Program-made: the position numbers and the translations under genes
Notes under the pieces: generated by a model
The model's input: only the letters and a program-made list of their open reading frames with translations
Told to the model about the DNA's origin: nothing
Database searches by the model: none
Assembly: GCA_017625405.1 (NCBI GenBank)
Contig: JAGALB010000058.1
Span: 1 to 64,000 of the forward strand
Length of the DNA: 64,000 bases
Direction: 5' to 3'
DNA from: Ruminiclostridium sp.
Lineage (GTDB): Bacteria; Bacillota; Clostridia; Oscillospirales; Ruminococcaceae
Shown: positions 8,386-17,769 of the stretch, piece by piece
Layout of the letters: every line of letters begins with the position of its first letter
Position numbering within the stretch: position 1 is the stretch's first letter

Positions 8386-9435
8386 TTAAGATTCTATCGC
8401 CTGGGTTATGAATTTATCCAGCATTTCGGAATAAGTATATCCGCTTTCGTTCATAAGAAGCGGCATTGCGCTTTCGGGGGAGAAGCCCGGGATTGCAGAA
8501 ATGCGTCTGAGCAGCACACGTCCCTCTGTAAGGCAGAAGCACATTTTTGCATAACCCTTGAAATTGAGCGCTCTGAATGCTCTTGCGGCAGTTTCCTTTA
8601 CCTGTTTTCTTTCTTCGGCTGTAAGGTCCGCCTGAGGGATGAAATCAGCGGTATAGCATGCATATTCGCTGTTACAGCGTGTTTTCACCGTTTCGCCGAT
8701 TTCCGAAACCTCGGTGTTGTATGCGCCGCCCGAAACCACACAGAAGAGAGTTCTGCCTGAAAGGAATTCCTCAACAATAGCTGTGTGATGGTGGGAAAAG
8801 GCAATTTTTGCCGCCGATTTGAGTTCCTCGGCATTGTGGGCAACATTTGCGCCGATTGTGGAAGAACAGCTGGAAGCGGAAACATATACGGGATATGTGA
8901 AATTCTTTTCGATTTCCGCAATGTTGTCATCAATTCGGTTCAGCTCGCTTCTCGAAAGCACGGTGTATCGGGGCACATCAATACCTGCGTCGCTGAGCAG
9001 TGAATGAGTCATTATCTTATCCATGCAGTGATTTGCGGTATCGGGATTGCAGTCCGTGTAGGGAATACGTGAAAGCTTCAGAAGGCTCTGAATGCGTCCG
9101 CCCTCGCCGTATTTTCCGTGAAGTGCGGAAAGCACCACATCGATACGCTTTATAGCAGTGTCACCGTCGCTCATGATGGTGATGATGCCTGCGTGAATGG
9201 GGTCTGGGCTGATTATTGCGGAGCAGCAGTCGCTGTTGCTTTCCCATGTACCGTTTCTGATTTCCTCATAATCACCGGGGAAGTAGAGCCATCTGCCCTT
9301 TTTGGTGATTCCGATAGGGGTTACGTCATATTTATCCGCTGAAAGTCCGTTAAGGACAGAGAAAGCTGATTGCAATGAAAGCTTATGGTCCTTTGTTGAA
9401 CCGCCGAAAAGTACGGCTACTCGTGTTTTTGCCAT
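8386..9435 (-). CDS. D-alanine--D-alanine ligase homologue with lost active-site residues (probable pseudoenzyme)
   Basis: The 349-residue protein aligns with Ddl over its full ATP-grasp fold: GG-STKDHKLSLQSA at 11-24, LHGKYGEGG at 105-113, MDK at 138-140, VEEFLSG at 221-227 and IPGFSPESA at 315-323. Key residues are replaced. The substrate-binding Glu of SEHEVS is K18. The ATP lysine of VKPA is S186. The metal ligands in ARVDFF and LNEINT become C299, R311 and S313. A working Ddl must use these, so a catalytic role is unlikely; binding or regulation is possible. ATG at 9435 follows AGAAAGGACAG; a longer in-frame ATG at 9495 lacks a good RBS. Confidence 0.82.
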   Translation of the reverse strand: MAKTRVAVLFGGSTKDHKLSLQSAFSVLNGLSADKYDVTPIGITKKGRWLYFPGDYEEIRNGTWESNSDCCSAIISPDPIHAGIITIMSDGDTAIKRIDVVLSALHGKYGEGGRIQSLLKLSRIPYTDCNPDTANHCMDKIMTHSLLSDAGIDVPRYTVLSRSELNRIDDNIAEIEKNFTYPVYVSASSCSSTIGANVAHNAEELKSAAKIAFSHHHTAIVEEFLSGRTLFCVVSGGAYNTEVSEIGETVKTRCNSEYACYTADFIPQADLTAEERKQVKETAARAFRALNFKGYAKMCFCLTEGRVLLRRISAIPGFSPESAMPLLMNESGYTYSEMLDKFITQAIES

Positions 9436-9572
9436 ATGAGCTGTCCTTTCTTTACGCAAATTATACGTTAAATTATACATAAAACATTGTACCATATATA
9501 TACAAAAAATTCAATAGAATATATATGAAAAAAATGTCGCAAAAACAATAAATTTTAGTATAAAAAGCAATA

Positions 9573-9598
9573 CCGCACAACGGATATCCGTTGTGCGG
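9573..9598 (-). terminator. terminator of the plsC/lipid-kinase operon
   Basis: A 26-base perfect palindrome (CCGCACAACGGAT and its complement) is followed on the minus strand by TATTGCTTTTTATAC. It lies directly after the lipid kinase stop. Confidence 0.75.
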
Positions 9599-9603
9599 CG
9601 GTG

Positions 9604-10548
9604 TCATGTATGTAATTCTTCTTTCTGAGTATCTTTGCTTTCTGCGTTCACGGCAGGTACGGCAAAACTTATTGCTGCGGGCACAATCTCGCAGGTGAAT
9701 TTATTCAGGGCAGTAAGCTCGCCGTCAATTGAAATGCAGAAGCCTTCGGGAGCTTCAACAGTGAACTTTTTACAGCGGCGGTATTTTACGATTTCCGCAA
9801 AGCGTGGGTCGTCAAGGTGCTCGCCCTTTTCGTATGCGTTTATAAGATTCATAAGTCTGAAACGGGATATGGGTTTTACTGCACACACGTCAATCATACC
9901 GTCGTTATTCTCCGCTTTCGGGGCACAGTAGAATTTTCCGCCTATGTGACTGCAGTTTGCGGCGGTGCAGAGGAGAAATTTTCCGTTCTCGTTGAGAAGC
10001 TCGCCGTCTGCATAAAGCTTGCCCTTGTTCTTCATTCCTGTAAGCACAGCCGATACAACACCTGTATTATAGGCATTTTTACCGCCTATAAGCTTCATGT
10101 GCTTTACCTTCAGCATTGTTCTGAGAACCTGCGTATCAAAGCCGAAATGCACCACGTTTATCGAATATTTATCGCCCACTTTTATCAGGTCGATTTTCTG
10201 TACGGGCGCTGTGGCAACTGTCTTGGGGTCGGAAAACCTGTCAGCGCCTCCGTAATATTTCACGAAGTCGTTTCCGCTGCCGCAGGGGCAGCAGCTTATT
10301 TCCGCATTTTCAAAGCCGACAGCGCCGTTTGCCACTTCGTTCAGTGTTCCGTCGCCGCCGCAGGCGATGAATCTTACGGTTTCACCTGCATGCTCTTCGC
10401 ACTTTTCCTTTACAAACCGCGTTGCATCGTGAGGTGCGGTAGTAAGGTAGATTTCATATTCAAAATCTGCTTCTTCAAGCTTCTTTTCGATTGTGCGGTA
10501 TGCTTTTCCCTGTCCCGACATGGGGTTTACTATAAAATAGATTTTCAT
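9604..10548 (-). CDS. diacylglycerol/lipid kinase family protein
   Basis: The 314-residue protein is a DAGK-catalytic-domain kinase (DgkB/YegS/LCB5 family), which phosphorylates diacylglycerol or a related lipid at the membrane face using ATP. It has NPMSGQGKA at residues 8-16 and the nucleotide-binding CGGDGTLNEVANG loop at about 83-95. The C-terminal beta-sandwich includes GKFYCAPKAENNDG. It follows plsC by 14 bases, so the pair probably works in phospholipid turnover or synthesis. The ATG lies about 10 bases after AAAGGA. Which lipid is used is not known. Confidence 0.93.
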   Translation of the reverse strand: MKIYFIVNPMSGQGKAYRTIEKKLEEADFEYEIYLTTAPHDATRFVKEKCEEHAGETVRFIACGGDGTLNEVANGAVGFENAEISCCPCGSGNDFVKYYGGADRFSDPKTVATAPVQKIDLIKVGDKYSINVVHFGFDTQVLRTMLKVKHMKLIGGKNAYNTGVVSAVLTGMKNKGKLYADGELLNENGKFLLCTAANCSHIGGKFYCAPKAENNDGMIDVCAVKPISRFRLMNLINAYEKGEHLDDPRFAEIVKYRRCKKFTVEAPEGFCISIDGELTALNKFTCEIVPAAISFAVPAVNAESKDTQKEELHT

Positions 10549-10562
10549 TTCATTATAATCCT

Positions 10563-11354
10563 TTAAAACTTTATATTTTCCAGCATTATTCCATAGACCA
10601 TATCGCTCAGCTCGCCTGTGGAAAGGTCCTTGTATTCTTCGTATTCAAGCACTCTGACGATGTCAAGCTCAATATGGGTGAAAAGCTGTCTGAATACTCT
10701 TCTTGTGTTGCCGATAACGGCGATTACCAGAGGGGCTTTTGCCTTGGTTGCAATTCTGAACGAGCCGTGATGAAAGGGCAGAAGCTTTACATTTTCGGGA
10801 TGAAGGTTTGATTTGCCTTCGGGGTATATTCCCATTGAATTTCTGCCGCTTGTGATATTCTGTATTGCGGTTGTGATAGCCTTTGCGGCTTCACGGTTGT
10901 TGTTTCTGTCAAGTGAGGTGCAGCCGCTTGCAAGCATGAATTTTCCTGCGCCGATAATCTGTATGTTTTCCTTTTTCGACACAAATGCAAGCTTATGCTT
11001 TCTGAGGTGGAACATAGCAATCATAGGGTCAAAAACGGACAGATGGTTTGATATATACACGAACGGTTTTGACGGAAGTTTTTCCCTGCCGTTTATCGTT
11101 ACACGGATTCTCATGGCGGTAAGCATGACATCAATTGTCGCCAGCGTCATAAAGCGGTGAAAGCCGTTCTTTCCGGGGAGCTTTTGGGGATTGATGAATA
11201 ATGAGCCTATAAGCAGAATCAACACATGGAGCAGCAGAAAGCCCGTAAAAAAGCCGAAAAACAGCGCTATTCCCCATGCAGGCGTAATTCCTGTAGGCAG
11301 AGTTGTTATAACTGCTCCTGCGATGCTCAGGACTGAGTAAACAAGAAGTGTCAG
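10563..11354 (-). CDS. plsC: 1-acyl-sn-glycerol-3-phosphate acyltransferase, probable CTG start
   Basis: PlsC transfers an acyl chain to lysophosphatidic acid to make phosphatidic acid. The catalytic NHLSVFD (HX4D) block and the later YPEGKSN block are present. From the GTG at 11225 the protein is only 220 residues and starts inside the membrane anchor. The same frame continues upstream for 43 codons with clean hydrophobic coding sequence (SVLSIAGAVI, ALFFGFFTGFLLL) to a TGA. The only plausible start in between is CTG at 11354, placed behind GGGGGTGA. That gives 263 residues with an N-terminal membrane hairpin, usual for Bacillota PlsC. It is followed by the lipid kinase. Confidence 0.85.
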   Translation of the reverse strand: MTLLVYSVLSIAGAVITTLPTGITPAWGIALFFGFFTGFLLLHVLILLIGSLFINPQKLPGKNGFHRFMTLATIDVMLTAMRIRVTINGREKLPSKPFVYISNHLSVFDPMIAMFHLRKHKLAFVSKKENIQIIGAGKFMLASGCTSLDRNNNREAAKAITTAIQNITSGRNSMGIYPEGKSNLHPENVKLLPFHHGSFRIATKAKAPLVIAVIGNTRRVFRQLFTHIELDIVRVLEYEEYKDLSTGELSDMVYGIMLENIKF

Positions 11355-11436
11355 ATGCGGTCACCCCCGATGTTTTATGTACAGCTTCATTATAACATTT
11401 ATATCCGTTCAAGTCAACGGATAATGCCGTATTTGC

Positions 11437-11465
11437 TTGATTTTACGGCAAAAATGTGTTATTAT
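11437..11465 (+). promoter_or_regulatory. promoter of the alpha/beta hydrolase gene
   Basis: TTGATT and TATTAT are 17 bases apart, ending about 30 bases before the ATG. Confidence 0.6.
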
Positions 11466-11495
11466 AGAAAAAATTGAGCACATAAGGAGAATAAT

Positions 11496-12602
11496 ATGAC
11501 AGCAAAGACAGGAAGAGCAAAAAAGATTTTAAAAATAATAATTATCGTGCTTCTGGTGCTTGCGGTTCTGGTGACTGCAGGACTTTACGCATTATCTGTA
11601 ATGATTTATAATGAATTTTTCGGTGTAAGATATGAAACCTATGAGCCTATGGCATTCAGCGTTTCCGATTTTGAGGGACTTAAGTGCGAGGAGCATTTCT
11701 TCACCTCGGACAAGGGACAGAAGCTTGCGGGCTATCTTTATACAAGCAATGACAGCACATACGCTGATAAAATCGTGGTAATCGCACACGGCTTCGGTGG
11801 CGGCGGACATAATTCCTACATGGATGTCTGCAACTATTTTGCGGCAAACGGCTTTACAGTATTCGCCTACGACGCAACAGGCAACGACAACAGCGAGGGC
11901 GAGGCGGTCAACGGTCTTCCTCAGGGTGTAATTGATCTCAGATATGCAATTGATTATGTTAAAAGCCTCGACGGCTCTGCGGATTGCGATATACTGCTTC
12001 TGGGTCACAGCTGGGGCGGTTACAGCGTCACAAATGTGCTTGCATATCACCCTGATGTAAAGGCGGTTGTATCCTTTTCAGGCTTTGACAAGTCCACCGA
12101 CCTTATTTATTCACAGGGAAAGGATATGGCAGGCGATGCCGTTGATATGGTTATGCCGTTCATGAATATACATGAAGCCCTGACCTTCGGCGAATATGCG
12201 AAGAATACCGCTTCAAAGGCATTTGAAGCAACCCAGGCGAAGGTTATGGTGCTGCACAGCAGCAACGATACCACCGTACCCATGGAATACGGCTATGACA
12301 TCTGGTATGAAAAATATAAGAATGATTCACGTTTTACATTTATACCCTTCACCGACAAGGGTCATAGCGCTATAATGCAGTCGGAAGAAGCAAGGGAATA
12401 CCAGAAGGAATTTCAGGCAAAGGGCGAAGCCTGGAAAGAAACCCTCGGCTATGATACCGAAGCGGAGGAAAACAAGGAACGCTACCAGGCCGATGTGGCA
12501 GCGTTCTATGCGGAAAACTTTGACAAACAGGCATACGGATATATGCTTGACTATGAGATTTTTGACAACATTATAGAATTCTATCTGGAAGCCTGCGAAT
12601 AA
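11496..12602 (+). CDS. membrane-anchored alpha/beta hydrolase
   Basis: The 368-residue protein begins with a basic stretch and one hydrophobic helix (about 11-37), so it is an outward-facing anchored or secreted enzyme. The alpha/beta hydrolase fold follows, with the oxyanion-region HGFGGGGH, the nucleophile S172 in GHSWGG, an acidic residue in HSSNDTTVP and a histidine in DKGHSAIM, completing a Ser-Asp-His triad. It resembles YqkD/YfhR-type serine hydrolases of unknown substrate. RBS AAGGAGAATA. The last 22 bases overlap the convergent AraC-type gene. Confidence 0.88.
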   Translation: MTAKTGRAKKILKIIIIVLLVLAVLVTAGLYALSVMIYNEFFGVRYETYEPMAFSVSDFEGLKCEEHFFTSDKGQKLAGYLYTSNDSTYADKIVVIAHGFGGGGHNSYMDVCNYFAANGFTVFAYDATGNDNSEGEAVNGLPQGVIDLRYAIDYVKSLDGSADCDILLLGHSWGGYSVTNVLAYHPDVKAVVSFSGFDKSTDLIYSQGKDMAGDAVDMVMPFMNIHEALTFGEYAKNTASKAFEATQAKVMVLHSSNDTTVPMEYGYDIWYEKYKNDSRFTFIPFTDKGHSAIMQSEEAREYQKEFQAKGEAWKETLGYDTEAEENKERYQADVAAFYAENFDKQAYGYMLDYEIFDNIIEFYLEACE

Positions 12603-13465
12603 TTTGCAGAACCTGAATGTTTTCTGTATTCGCAGGGAGTACAACCAACCAGCTTTTTAAACTGGCGGTTGAAGTTGGAAATATTCCTGAAGCCGCATTC
12701 AAAGGCTGCTTCGGTCATGCTCATGCTGCTTTCAAGCAGCAGTCTGCAGGCTTTTTTGATTCTCAGCTGATTAATGTATTCAATTGCGCCTACTCCTGCG
12801 GATTGTCTGAAGCGACTCATAAAATAGCTTTTGCTGAGATGCGATATGTCAGCAAGTTGCTGAACGGTAATATTTTCACAGAAATTTTCATTTATGTATT
12901 CCAGCGAAGAGCGGATGCTGCTGTATTCGCTGCCGCAGTCTGCGGCAGCATGAATGTCTTCGTTATCTTCAAGCAGCCAGAACAGGCGCAGAAGCTCGCT
13001 TTTCATCAGCATATCCAGCTTGTATGAATCGCCTTTTGCGCAGGAAAAAATATTTTCCGTTATGGTTTTAAATTCACTGTAATAAGGATGCTCTGCTGTT
13101 ATGTGGGGTTTAATGACGGAATGACTGTTCATCAGCGGTATTATGCATTCGGCGGCACTTCTGTCGTTTGCGTGCGCACCTATCATATCTGCGCTGAAAA
13201 CTATGGTATCATATCGCTGGGTTGAATTACCGAACGTGTAAATTGCGTGAGACATGTTGGGCGGAATTATGACAATATCCCCCTTTCGGGTGATGAAGCG
13301 TTCTTCCCCGCACAGAAATTCCGCACTTCCGTCAAGAATATAGTTTATTTCAAATTCGCTGTGCCAGTGCAGCGGTACGCAGGGAAAGAAATCCGGGATA
13401 AGGCATTTGTAGTAGCTGAAAGGTACAAGTTCAGAACTGTGCTTTCGTTTTTCTTTTAAAGCCAT
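12581..13465 (-). CDS. AraC-family transcriptional regulator with cupin sensor
   Basis: The 294-residue regulator has an N-terminal cupin-like ligand domain (LHWHSEFEINYILDG, then ERFITRKGDIVIIPPNMSH) and a C-terminal two-helix-turn-helix AraC domain (about 185-285) ending with ECGFRNISNFNRQFKK. Such proteins usually sense sugars and activate nearby transport or glycosidase genes. It is divergent from the GH13 gene across a 133-base gap, so GH13 control is the simplest guess. Its 3' end overlaps the hydrolase gene by 22 bases. Confidence 0.92.
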   Translation of the reverse strand: MALKEKRKHSSELVPFSYYKCLIPDFFPCVPLHWHSEFEINYILDGSAEFLCGEERFITRKGDIVIIPPNMSHAIYTFGNSTQRYDTIVFSADMIGAHANDRSAAECIIPLMNSHSVIKPHITAEHPYYSEFKTITENIFSCAKGDSYKLDMLMKSELLRLFWLLEDNEDIHAAADCGSEYSSIRSSLEYINENFCENITVQQLADISHLSKSYFMSRFRQSAGVGAIEYINQLRIKKACRLLLESSMSMTEAAFECGFRNISNFNRQFKKLVGCTPCEYRKHSGSANYSQASR

Positions 13466-13551
13466 AAAACCTCCGCAAAGTATTATAGTATCAGAAAATG
13501 GTATTATTTCAGTAGAAAATGTCGCTTTTTTATATTATTATACTACATGAG

Positions 13552-13570
13552 GACGCTGATTGCAAGCGTC
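13552..13570. repeat. small inverted repeat upstream of the GH13 gene
   Basis: GACGCT and AGCGTC flank a 7-base spacer, 28 bases before the GH13 ATG and after a TATACT box. It could be an operator, but nothing ties it to the AraC protein. Confidence 0.35.
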
Positions 13571-13598
13571 GCAGCAATAAATTATAAGGAGAATAATT

Positions 13599-15131
13599 AT
13601 GAAAAGGAATAATCCCGCATGGCTCGACAACGCAGTATTCTATGAAATCTATCCCCAGTCCTTCAACGATACCAACGGTGACGGTATCGGCGATATCAAC
13701 GGCATTACCGAAAAGCTGGACTATATCAGGGAGCTTGGCTGTAATGCAATCTGGATAAATCCCTGCTTTCTTTCGCCTTTCGGTGACGCAGGCTATGATG
13801 TGCAGGATTACTGCACGGTAGCACCCCGATACGGCACAAACGAGGATTTAGTCAACCTTTTTAACGAAGCACATAAGCGTGATATGCACGTAATACTTGA
13901 CCTTGTGCCTGGGCATACTTCTGTTGAGCACGAATGGTTTAAAAAATCCGCAGAGCCCACCCGTAACGAATACAGCGACCGCTATATCTGGACGGACAGT
14001 ATATGGGAATCCACCGAGCTTCACTGCCTCAGAGGCATTACCCAGCGTGACGGTTCGGTTGCCCTCAATTTCTTCTCCATGCAGCCTGCCCTTAATTACG
14101 GCTATTACAAGCCTTCAAAAAGCTGGCACCAGGCAATGGACGCCGAAGGCCCTATGGCAACAAGAGAAGCTATGAAGGATGTAATGCGTTTCTGGCTGGG
14201 ACAGGGCTGTGACGGCTTCAGAGTGGATATGGCAGGCTCACTTGTAAAGAACGACGAGGACGGCAAGGGTACAATCGCCTTATGGCAGGATTTCAGAAAA
14301 TTTCTTGACAGGGAATTCCCCGAAGCGGCAATCGTTTCCGAGTGGGGCGAACCCGACAAGTCGCTTCTGGGTGGCTTCCATATGGATTTTCTGCTTCATT
14401 TCGGACCTTCCCATTATAATGACCTTTTCCGCTGTGACGAGCCTTATTTCAGCCGCAGAGGAAAGGGCAGTGCAAAGGAATTTATCGCTGCATACAAGGA
14501 AAATTACGACAAGACAGACGGCAAGGGACTTATCTGTATTCCGTCGGGCAACCACGATATGGACAGACTTGCAAGACGCCTTGATTACGAAGAAATGAAG
14601 GTAGCTTTTGCTTTTCTTCTTTCGGTGCCGGGTGCGCCTTTCATTTATTACGGCGATGAAATCGGCATGAGGTATGTGGAAAACCTCATTTCGGTAGAGG
14701 GCGGTTACGGCAGAACAGGCTCACGCTCTCCCATGCAGTGGAACAAGACCACAAATGCAGGTTTTTCCTCAGCTGCAAAGGAAAAATTATACATAAAGCA
14801 GGATGATTCACCCGACAGACCCGATGCGGAAAGTCAGATGAAGGATGAAAACTCCCTCAGAAGCGAAATAAAGCGCCTTATTGAGGTAAGAATGGCAAAT
14901 CCTGCACTTCAGAGCAACGGAAGAATCGAGTTCCTCAGCGACGGTTATCCCCTTGTGTATAAGCGCAGCTGTGATGAGCAGGAGATTCTCGTTGTGATAA
15001 ATCCCGCCAATAAGCCCTGCGAGGTCTGCTGTGACGGTAAGGAGATAATATACTCCGCAGGTGCTGATGCGGCGCTTGATAGTAAAAAGATAACAATTAA
15101 CGGTGCAGGTGCAGCGTTTATACTGCTGTAA
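13599..15131 (+). CDS. GH13 family alpha-glycosidase (intracellular)
   Basis: The 510-residue protein has the GH13 barrel from residue 7 (NAVFYEIYPQSF) with the catalytic set: nucleophile D210 in GFRVDMAG, acid/base E248 in SEWGEPD and the transition-state D320 in GNHDMDR. A small C-terminal beta domain follows (about 440-510). No signal peptide is visible, so it probably acts on imported alpha-gluco-oligosaccharides in the cytoplasm. Region I reads DLVPGHTS, with G where most members have N. Relatives include oligo-1,6-glucosidase and amylosucrase-like enzymes, so specificity is open. RBS AAGGAGAATAATT. Confidence 0.9.
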   Translation: MKRNNPAWLDNAVFYEIYPQSFNDTNGDGIGDINGITEKLDYIRELGCNAIWINPCFLSPFGDAGYDVQDYCTVAPRYGTNEDLVNLFNEAHKRDMHVILDLVPGHTSVEHEWFKKSAEPTRNEYSDRYIWTDSIWESTELHCLRGITQRDGSVALNFFSMQPALNYGYYKPSKSWHQAMDAEGPMATREAMKDVMRFWLGQGCDGFRVDMAGSLVKNDEDGKGTIALWQDFRKFLDREFPEAAIVSEWGEPDKSLLGGFHMDFLLHFGPSHYNDLFRCDEPYFSRRGKGSAKEFIAAYKENYDKTDGKGLICIPSGNHDMDRLARRLDYEEMKVAFAFLLSVPGAPFIYYGDEIGMRYVENLISVEGGYGRTGSRSPMQWNKTTNAGFSSAAKEKLYIKQDDSPDRPDAESQMKDENSLRSEIKRLIEVRMANPALQSNGRIEFLSDGYPLVYKRSCDEQEILVVINPANKPCEVCCDGKEIIYSAGADAALDSKKITINGAGAAFILL

Positions 15132-15174
15132 ACGCTGAATTTGCGAAAAATTTCATATTTTTTTCATTTGGGTA

Positions 15175-15203
15175 TTAACATTTGCTTAATAATGTGTTAT
15201 AAT
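15175..15203 (+). promoter_or_regulatory. promoter of the class A PBP gene
   Basis: TTAACA and TATAAT are separated by 17 bases, 53 bases before the ATG. Confidence 0.6.
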
Positions 15204-15255
15204 ATTTGGATAGAATAAAATCAAAGGGCATCAGACAAAGGAAAAAGGAAATTAT

Positions 15256-17709
15256 ATGAGCAAAAACAAAAAGATAAAATACGTAAAAATCAGCGATGAG
15301 GATTACGCAGCAGATACAAGACCCAGAAAGAGCAAGAGTCAGGAAAAGGCGGAAAAATACCGCAGCGCACGCAGACATCCCGTTCTCGGTGCGATAGGCG
15401 GTGTGTTCTCCATGGCGGGAACAGCAATCCTCAGTATGATTCTCATACTCATCATCACGCTCTGTATCGTTGCTACCGCACTTTGCGTATATGTAATGCA
15501 GTTTGCGGAAAGCAGCTTTGATGTTGATCTTACAGACGTGGAGCTTTCCTACTCCAGCTTTATCTATGCAAAGGATGCGGATAATCAGGATGTGCTTTTA
15601 AAGCAGATAAGCAGTGATGAAAGCCGTGTATGGGTTGAAATCGAGGATATCCCCCAGCACGTTCTTGACGCTTTCGTTGCGGTAGAGGATGAACGTTTCT
15701 TCGAGCATGACGGTGTAGACTGGACAAGAACGCTTCGTGTAACCTTCCGTGCGGTTTTCTCGGGCGGTACAGACGGCGGTTCCACCATTACACAGCAGCT
15801 TGTGCGTGATATCACCAAGGATAACGAAACCACCTTCGGACGTAAGCTCCGTGAAATTTTCCGTGCGTTATCCCTTGAAAACAAGTATACAAAGTTCGAC
15901 ATTCTTGAAAGCTATCTTAACCGAATCGGCTTCGGCGGTACTGCTTACGGTATCGGTTCTGCAGCTTACCACTACTTTGACAAGGAGGTAAGCGAGCTTA
16001 CCATAGCGGAAGCGGCTATTCTGGCGGGTATCGTACGTTCGCCTACCAACTATAACCCCTATTCCAGCCTTCAGCAGTCCAAGACACGTCAGGAATATGC
16101 CCTGAGCCATATGTATGACCTGGGTTATATCACCACTCAGGAGTATGAGGATGCTGTTGCGGAAAAGGTAAGATTCAGAAATCCTGTTGAGGGTGACTGG
16201 TACGGTTATATTGATGAACGCAGCCAGGAAAAGAATGATGAAACCGATCTTTACTATGAAAATGTATCATGGGATACCATTCTCGGCGAAGATACAGCCT
16301 TTGCATACCAGTGGAACGGCGATTACGAAGTAAGCCAGAACTGGTATATGGACGCTGCGCTTAACCAGATTGTAACCGATCTGGCTGACCTTTTTGACAT
16401 CTCCTATTCCGCTGCATGGGAAAAGTTCTGCAGCGGCGGATATACTGCGTACCTCAATATGGATATTGATATGCAGAACAAGCTTTCGGCAAAGTTTGAA
16501 GACCCCTATACCTGTCTTTCCGAATATGACGCATCCCTTCCTTCAGACAGCGATGACCTTATTCAGGGTGCTTTCGTAATCATGGATTACAGAGGAAACG
16601 TCAAGGCTGTTGCAGGCGGTATCGGCGAAAAGCCCGGTGACAACTGCTTCAACCGTGCTACCCAGACGGTCAGCGCTATCGGTTCTACCATCAAGCCTAT
16701 CGGCAACTATTCTCTTGCCATTGATATGGACAAAATCACTTATTCCACATTCATCAAGGATGCTTCGGGAAGAGTATTTGTAGGCTATGACAAGGAAGAT
16801 GAGTATACAGAGGCTCAGGAATATGACGAAGAAAAGGGCACAATAAACTGGCCCATGAACTATGAGGGCAACTACGGTACAGGAGATTATTATCCTGCCT
16901 GGTATGCGGTTCAGAAATCCACCAACACCATTGCCGCAAGATCTGTGAGCATGGTTGGTCTTGCAAATTCCTTCAACCATCTTGTGAACAAGCTGGGCTT
17001 CTCCCACCTTGACAGCACAAACGATATGGCGTATGCTCCTCTTGCGACAGGTGCTCTTACAAACGGTGCAACTTTAGTTGAACTTACAGCCGCTTTCCAG
17101 GTAATGGGCAACGGCGGTATGTACTATAAGCCTTATTTCTATTCAAAGGTTGTTGACAGCAACGGCAAGACTGTTCTTGAACAGGATACAAACGGTAAAC
17201 GTGCTATTGCCGAAGACAGCGCATGGATCACCAACCGTATGATGAAGAAGGTTATCGACGATCCGTACGGAACAGGTAAGTACGCAAAGCTTGACAATAT
17301 TGAGGTTGTCGGCAAGACAGGTACCGCAAACGACGAATCGAATCTTCTGTTTGCAGGCCTTACACCTCAGTATGTTGCCTGCTATCGTATCGCACATGAC
17401 GATAACCATGAAATCGCTACCAAGAACGAAGCAGGTTATGCCGGCTGGCGTACTCTTGCTATGGTTTGGCATGATGTAATGGTTGATATGGTTGACACAA
17501 GCGTTGAACAGAGCTTTGTACCTGACAGCGACGTACTTGTACTCAACTACTGTAACGAAACAGGTCTGCTTGCAACCTCGGAGTCCAAGTGTCCCGAAAC
17601 TACGGTAGGCTATTACCGTCAGTCCAACTATCCCGCAAGCTGTGATTCCAAGCATGACGGCACTTACTGGGCAGAGCATGACGAGGAAGAGCCGCCTGAA
17701 TTTGAATAA
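15256..17709 (+). CDS. class A penicillin-binding protein (bifunctional peptidoglycan synthase)
   Basis: The 817-residue protein polymerises lipid II and crosslinks the glycan outside the membrane. It has a basic cytoplasmic N-terminus, one membrane helix (about 48-80), a GT51 transglycosylase domain with EDERFFEHDGVD (catalytic E144) and GGSTITQQLVRDI, and a transpeptidase domain with the SxxK nucleophile S477 (GSTIKP), an STN motif (KSTNTIAA) and KTG (VGKTGTAND). The C-terminus is acidic. Size and order are those of PBP1a. It has its own promoter and is followed by a hairpin. Confidence 0.96.
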   Translation: MSKNKKIKYVKISDEDYAADTRPRKSKSQEKAEKYRSARRHPVLGAIGGVFSMAGTAILSMILILIITLCIVATALCVYVMQFAESSFDVDLTDVELSYSSFIYAKDADNQDVLLKQISSDESRVWVEIEDIPQHVLDAFVAVEDERFFEHDGVDWTRTLRVTFRAVFSGGTDGGSTITQQLVRDITKDNETTFGRKLREIFRALSLENKYTKFDILESYLNRIGFGGTAYGIGSAAYHYFDKEVSELTIAEAAILAGIVRSPTNYNPYSSLQQSKTRQEYALSHMYDLGYITTQEYEDAVAEKVRFRNPVEGDWYGYIDERSQEKNDETDLYYENVSWDTILGEDTAFAYQWNGDYEVSQNWYMDAALNQIVTDLADLFDISYSAAWEKFCSGGYTAYLNMDIDMQNKLSAKFEDPYTCLSEYDASLPSDSDDLIQGAFVIMDYRGNVKAVAGGIGEKPGDNCFNRATQTVSAIGSTIKPIGNYSLAIDMDKITYSTFIKDASGRVFVGYDKEDEYTEAQEYDEEKGTINWPMNYEGNYGTGDYYPAWYAVQKSTNTIAARSVSMVGLANSFNHLVNKLGFSHLDSTNDMAYAPLATGALTNGATLVELTAAFQVMGNGGMYYKPYFYSKVVDSNGKTVLEQDTNGKRAIAEDSAWITNRMMKKVIDDPYGTGKYAKLDNIEVVGKTGTANDESNLLFAGLTPQYVACYRIAHDDNHEIATKNEAGYAGWRTLAMVWHDVMVDMVDTSVEQSFVPDSDVLVLNYCNETGLLATSESKCPETTVGYYRQSNYPASCDSKHDGTYWAEHDEEEPPEFE

Positions 17710-17713
17710 TTCT

Positions 17714-17745
17714 TTTACCGTGCGGTGAAATTACTGCACGGTAAA
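17714..17745 (+). terminator. hairpin between the PBP and methyltransferase genes
   Basis: A 10-bp perfect stem (TTTACCGTGC and complement) encloses a 12-base loop just after the PBP stop. No T-run follows, so it may be an RNA 3'-end structure with readthrough into the next gene 25 bases on. Confidence 0.5.
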
Positions 17746-17769
17746 TTTATGAAAGAAAAGGAAAATAAT

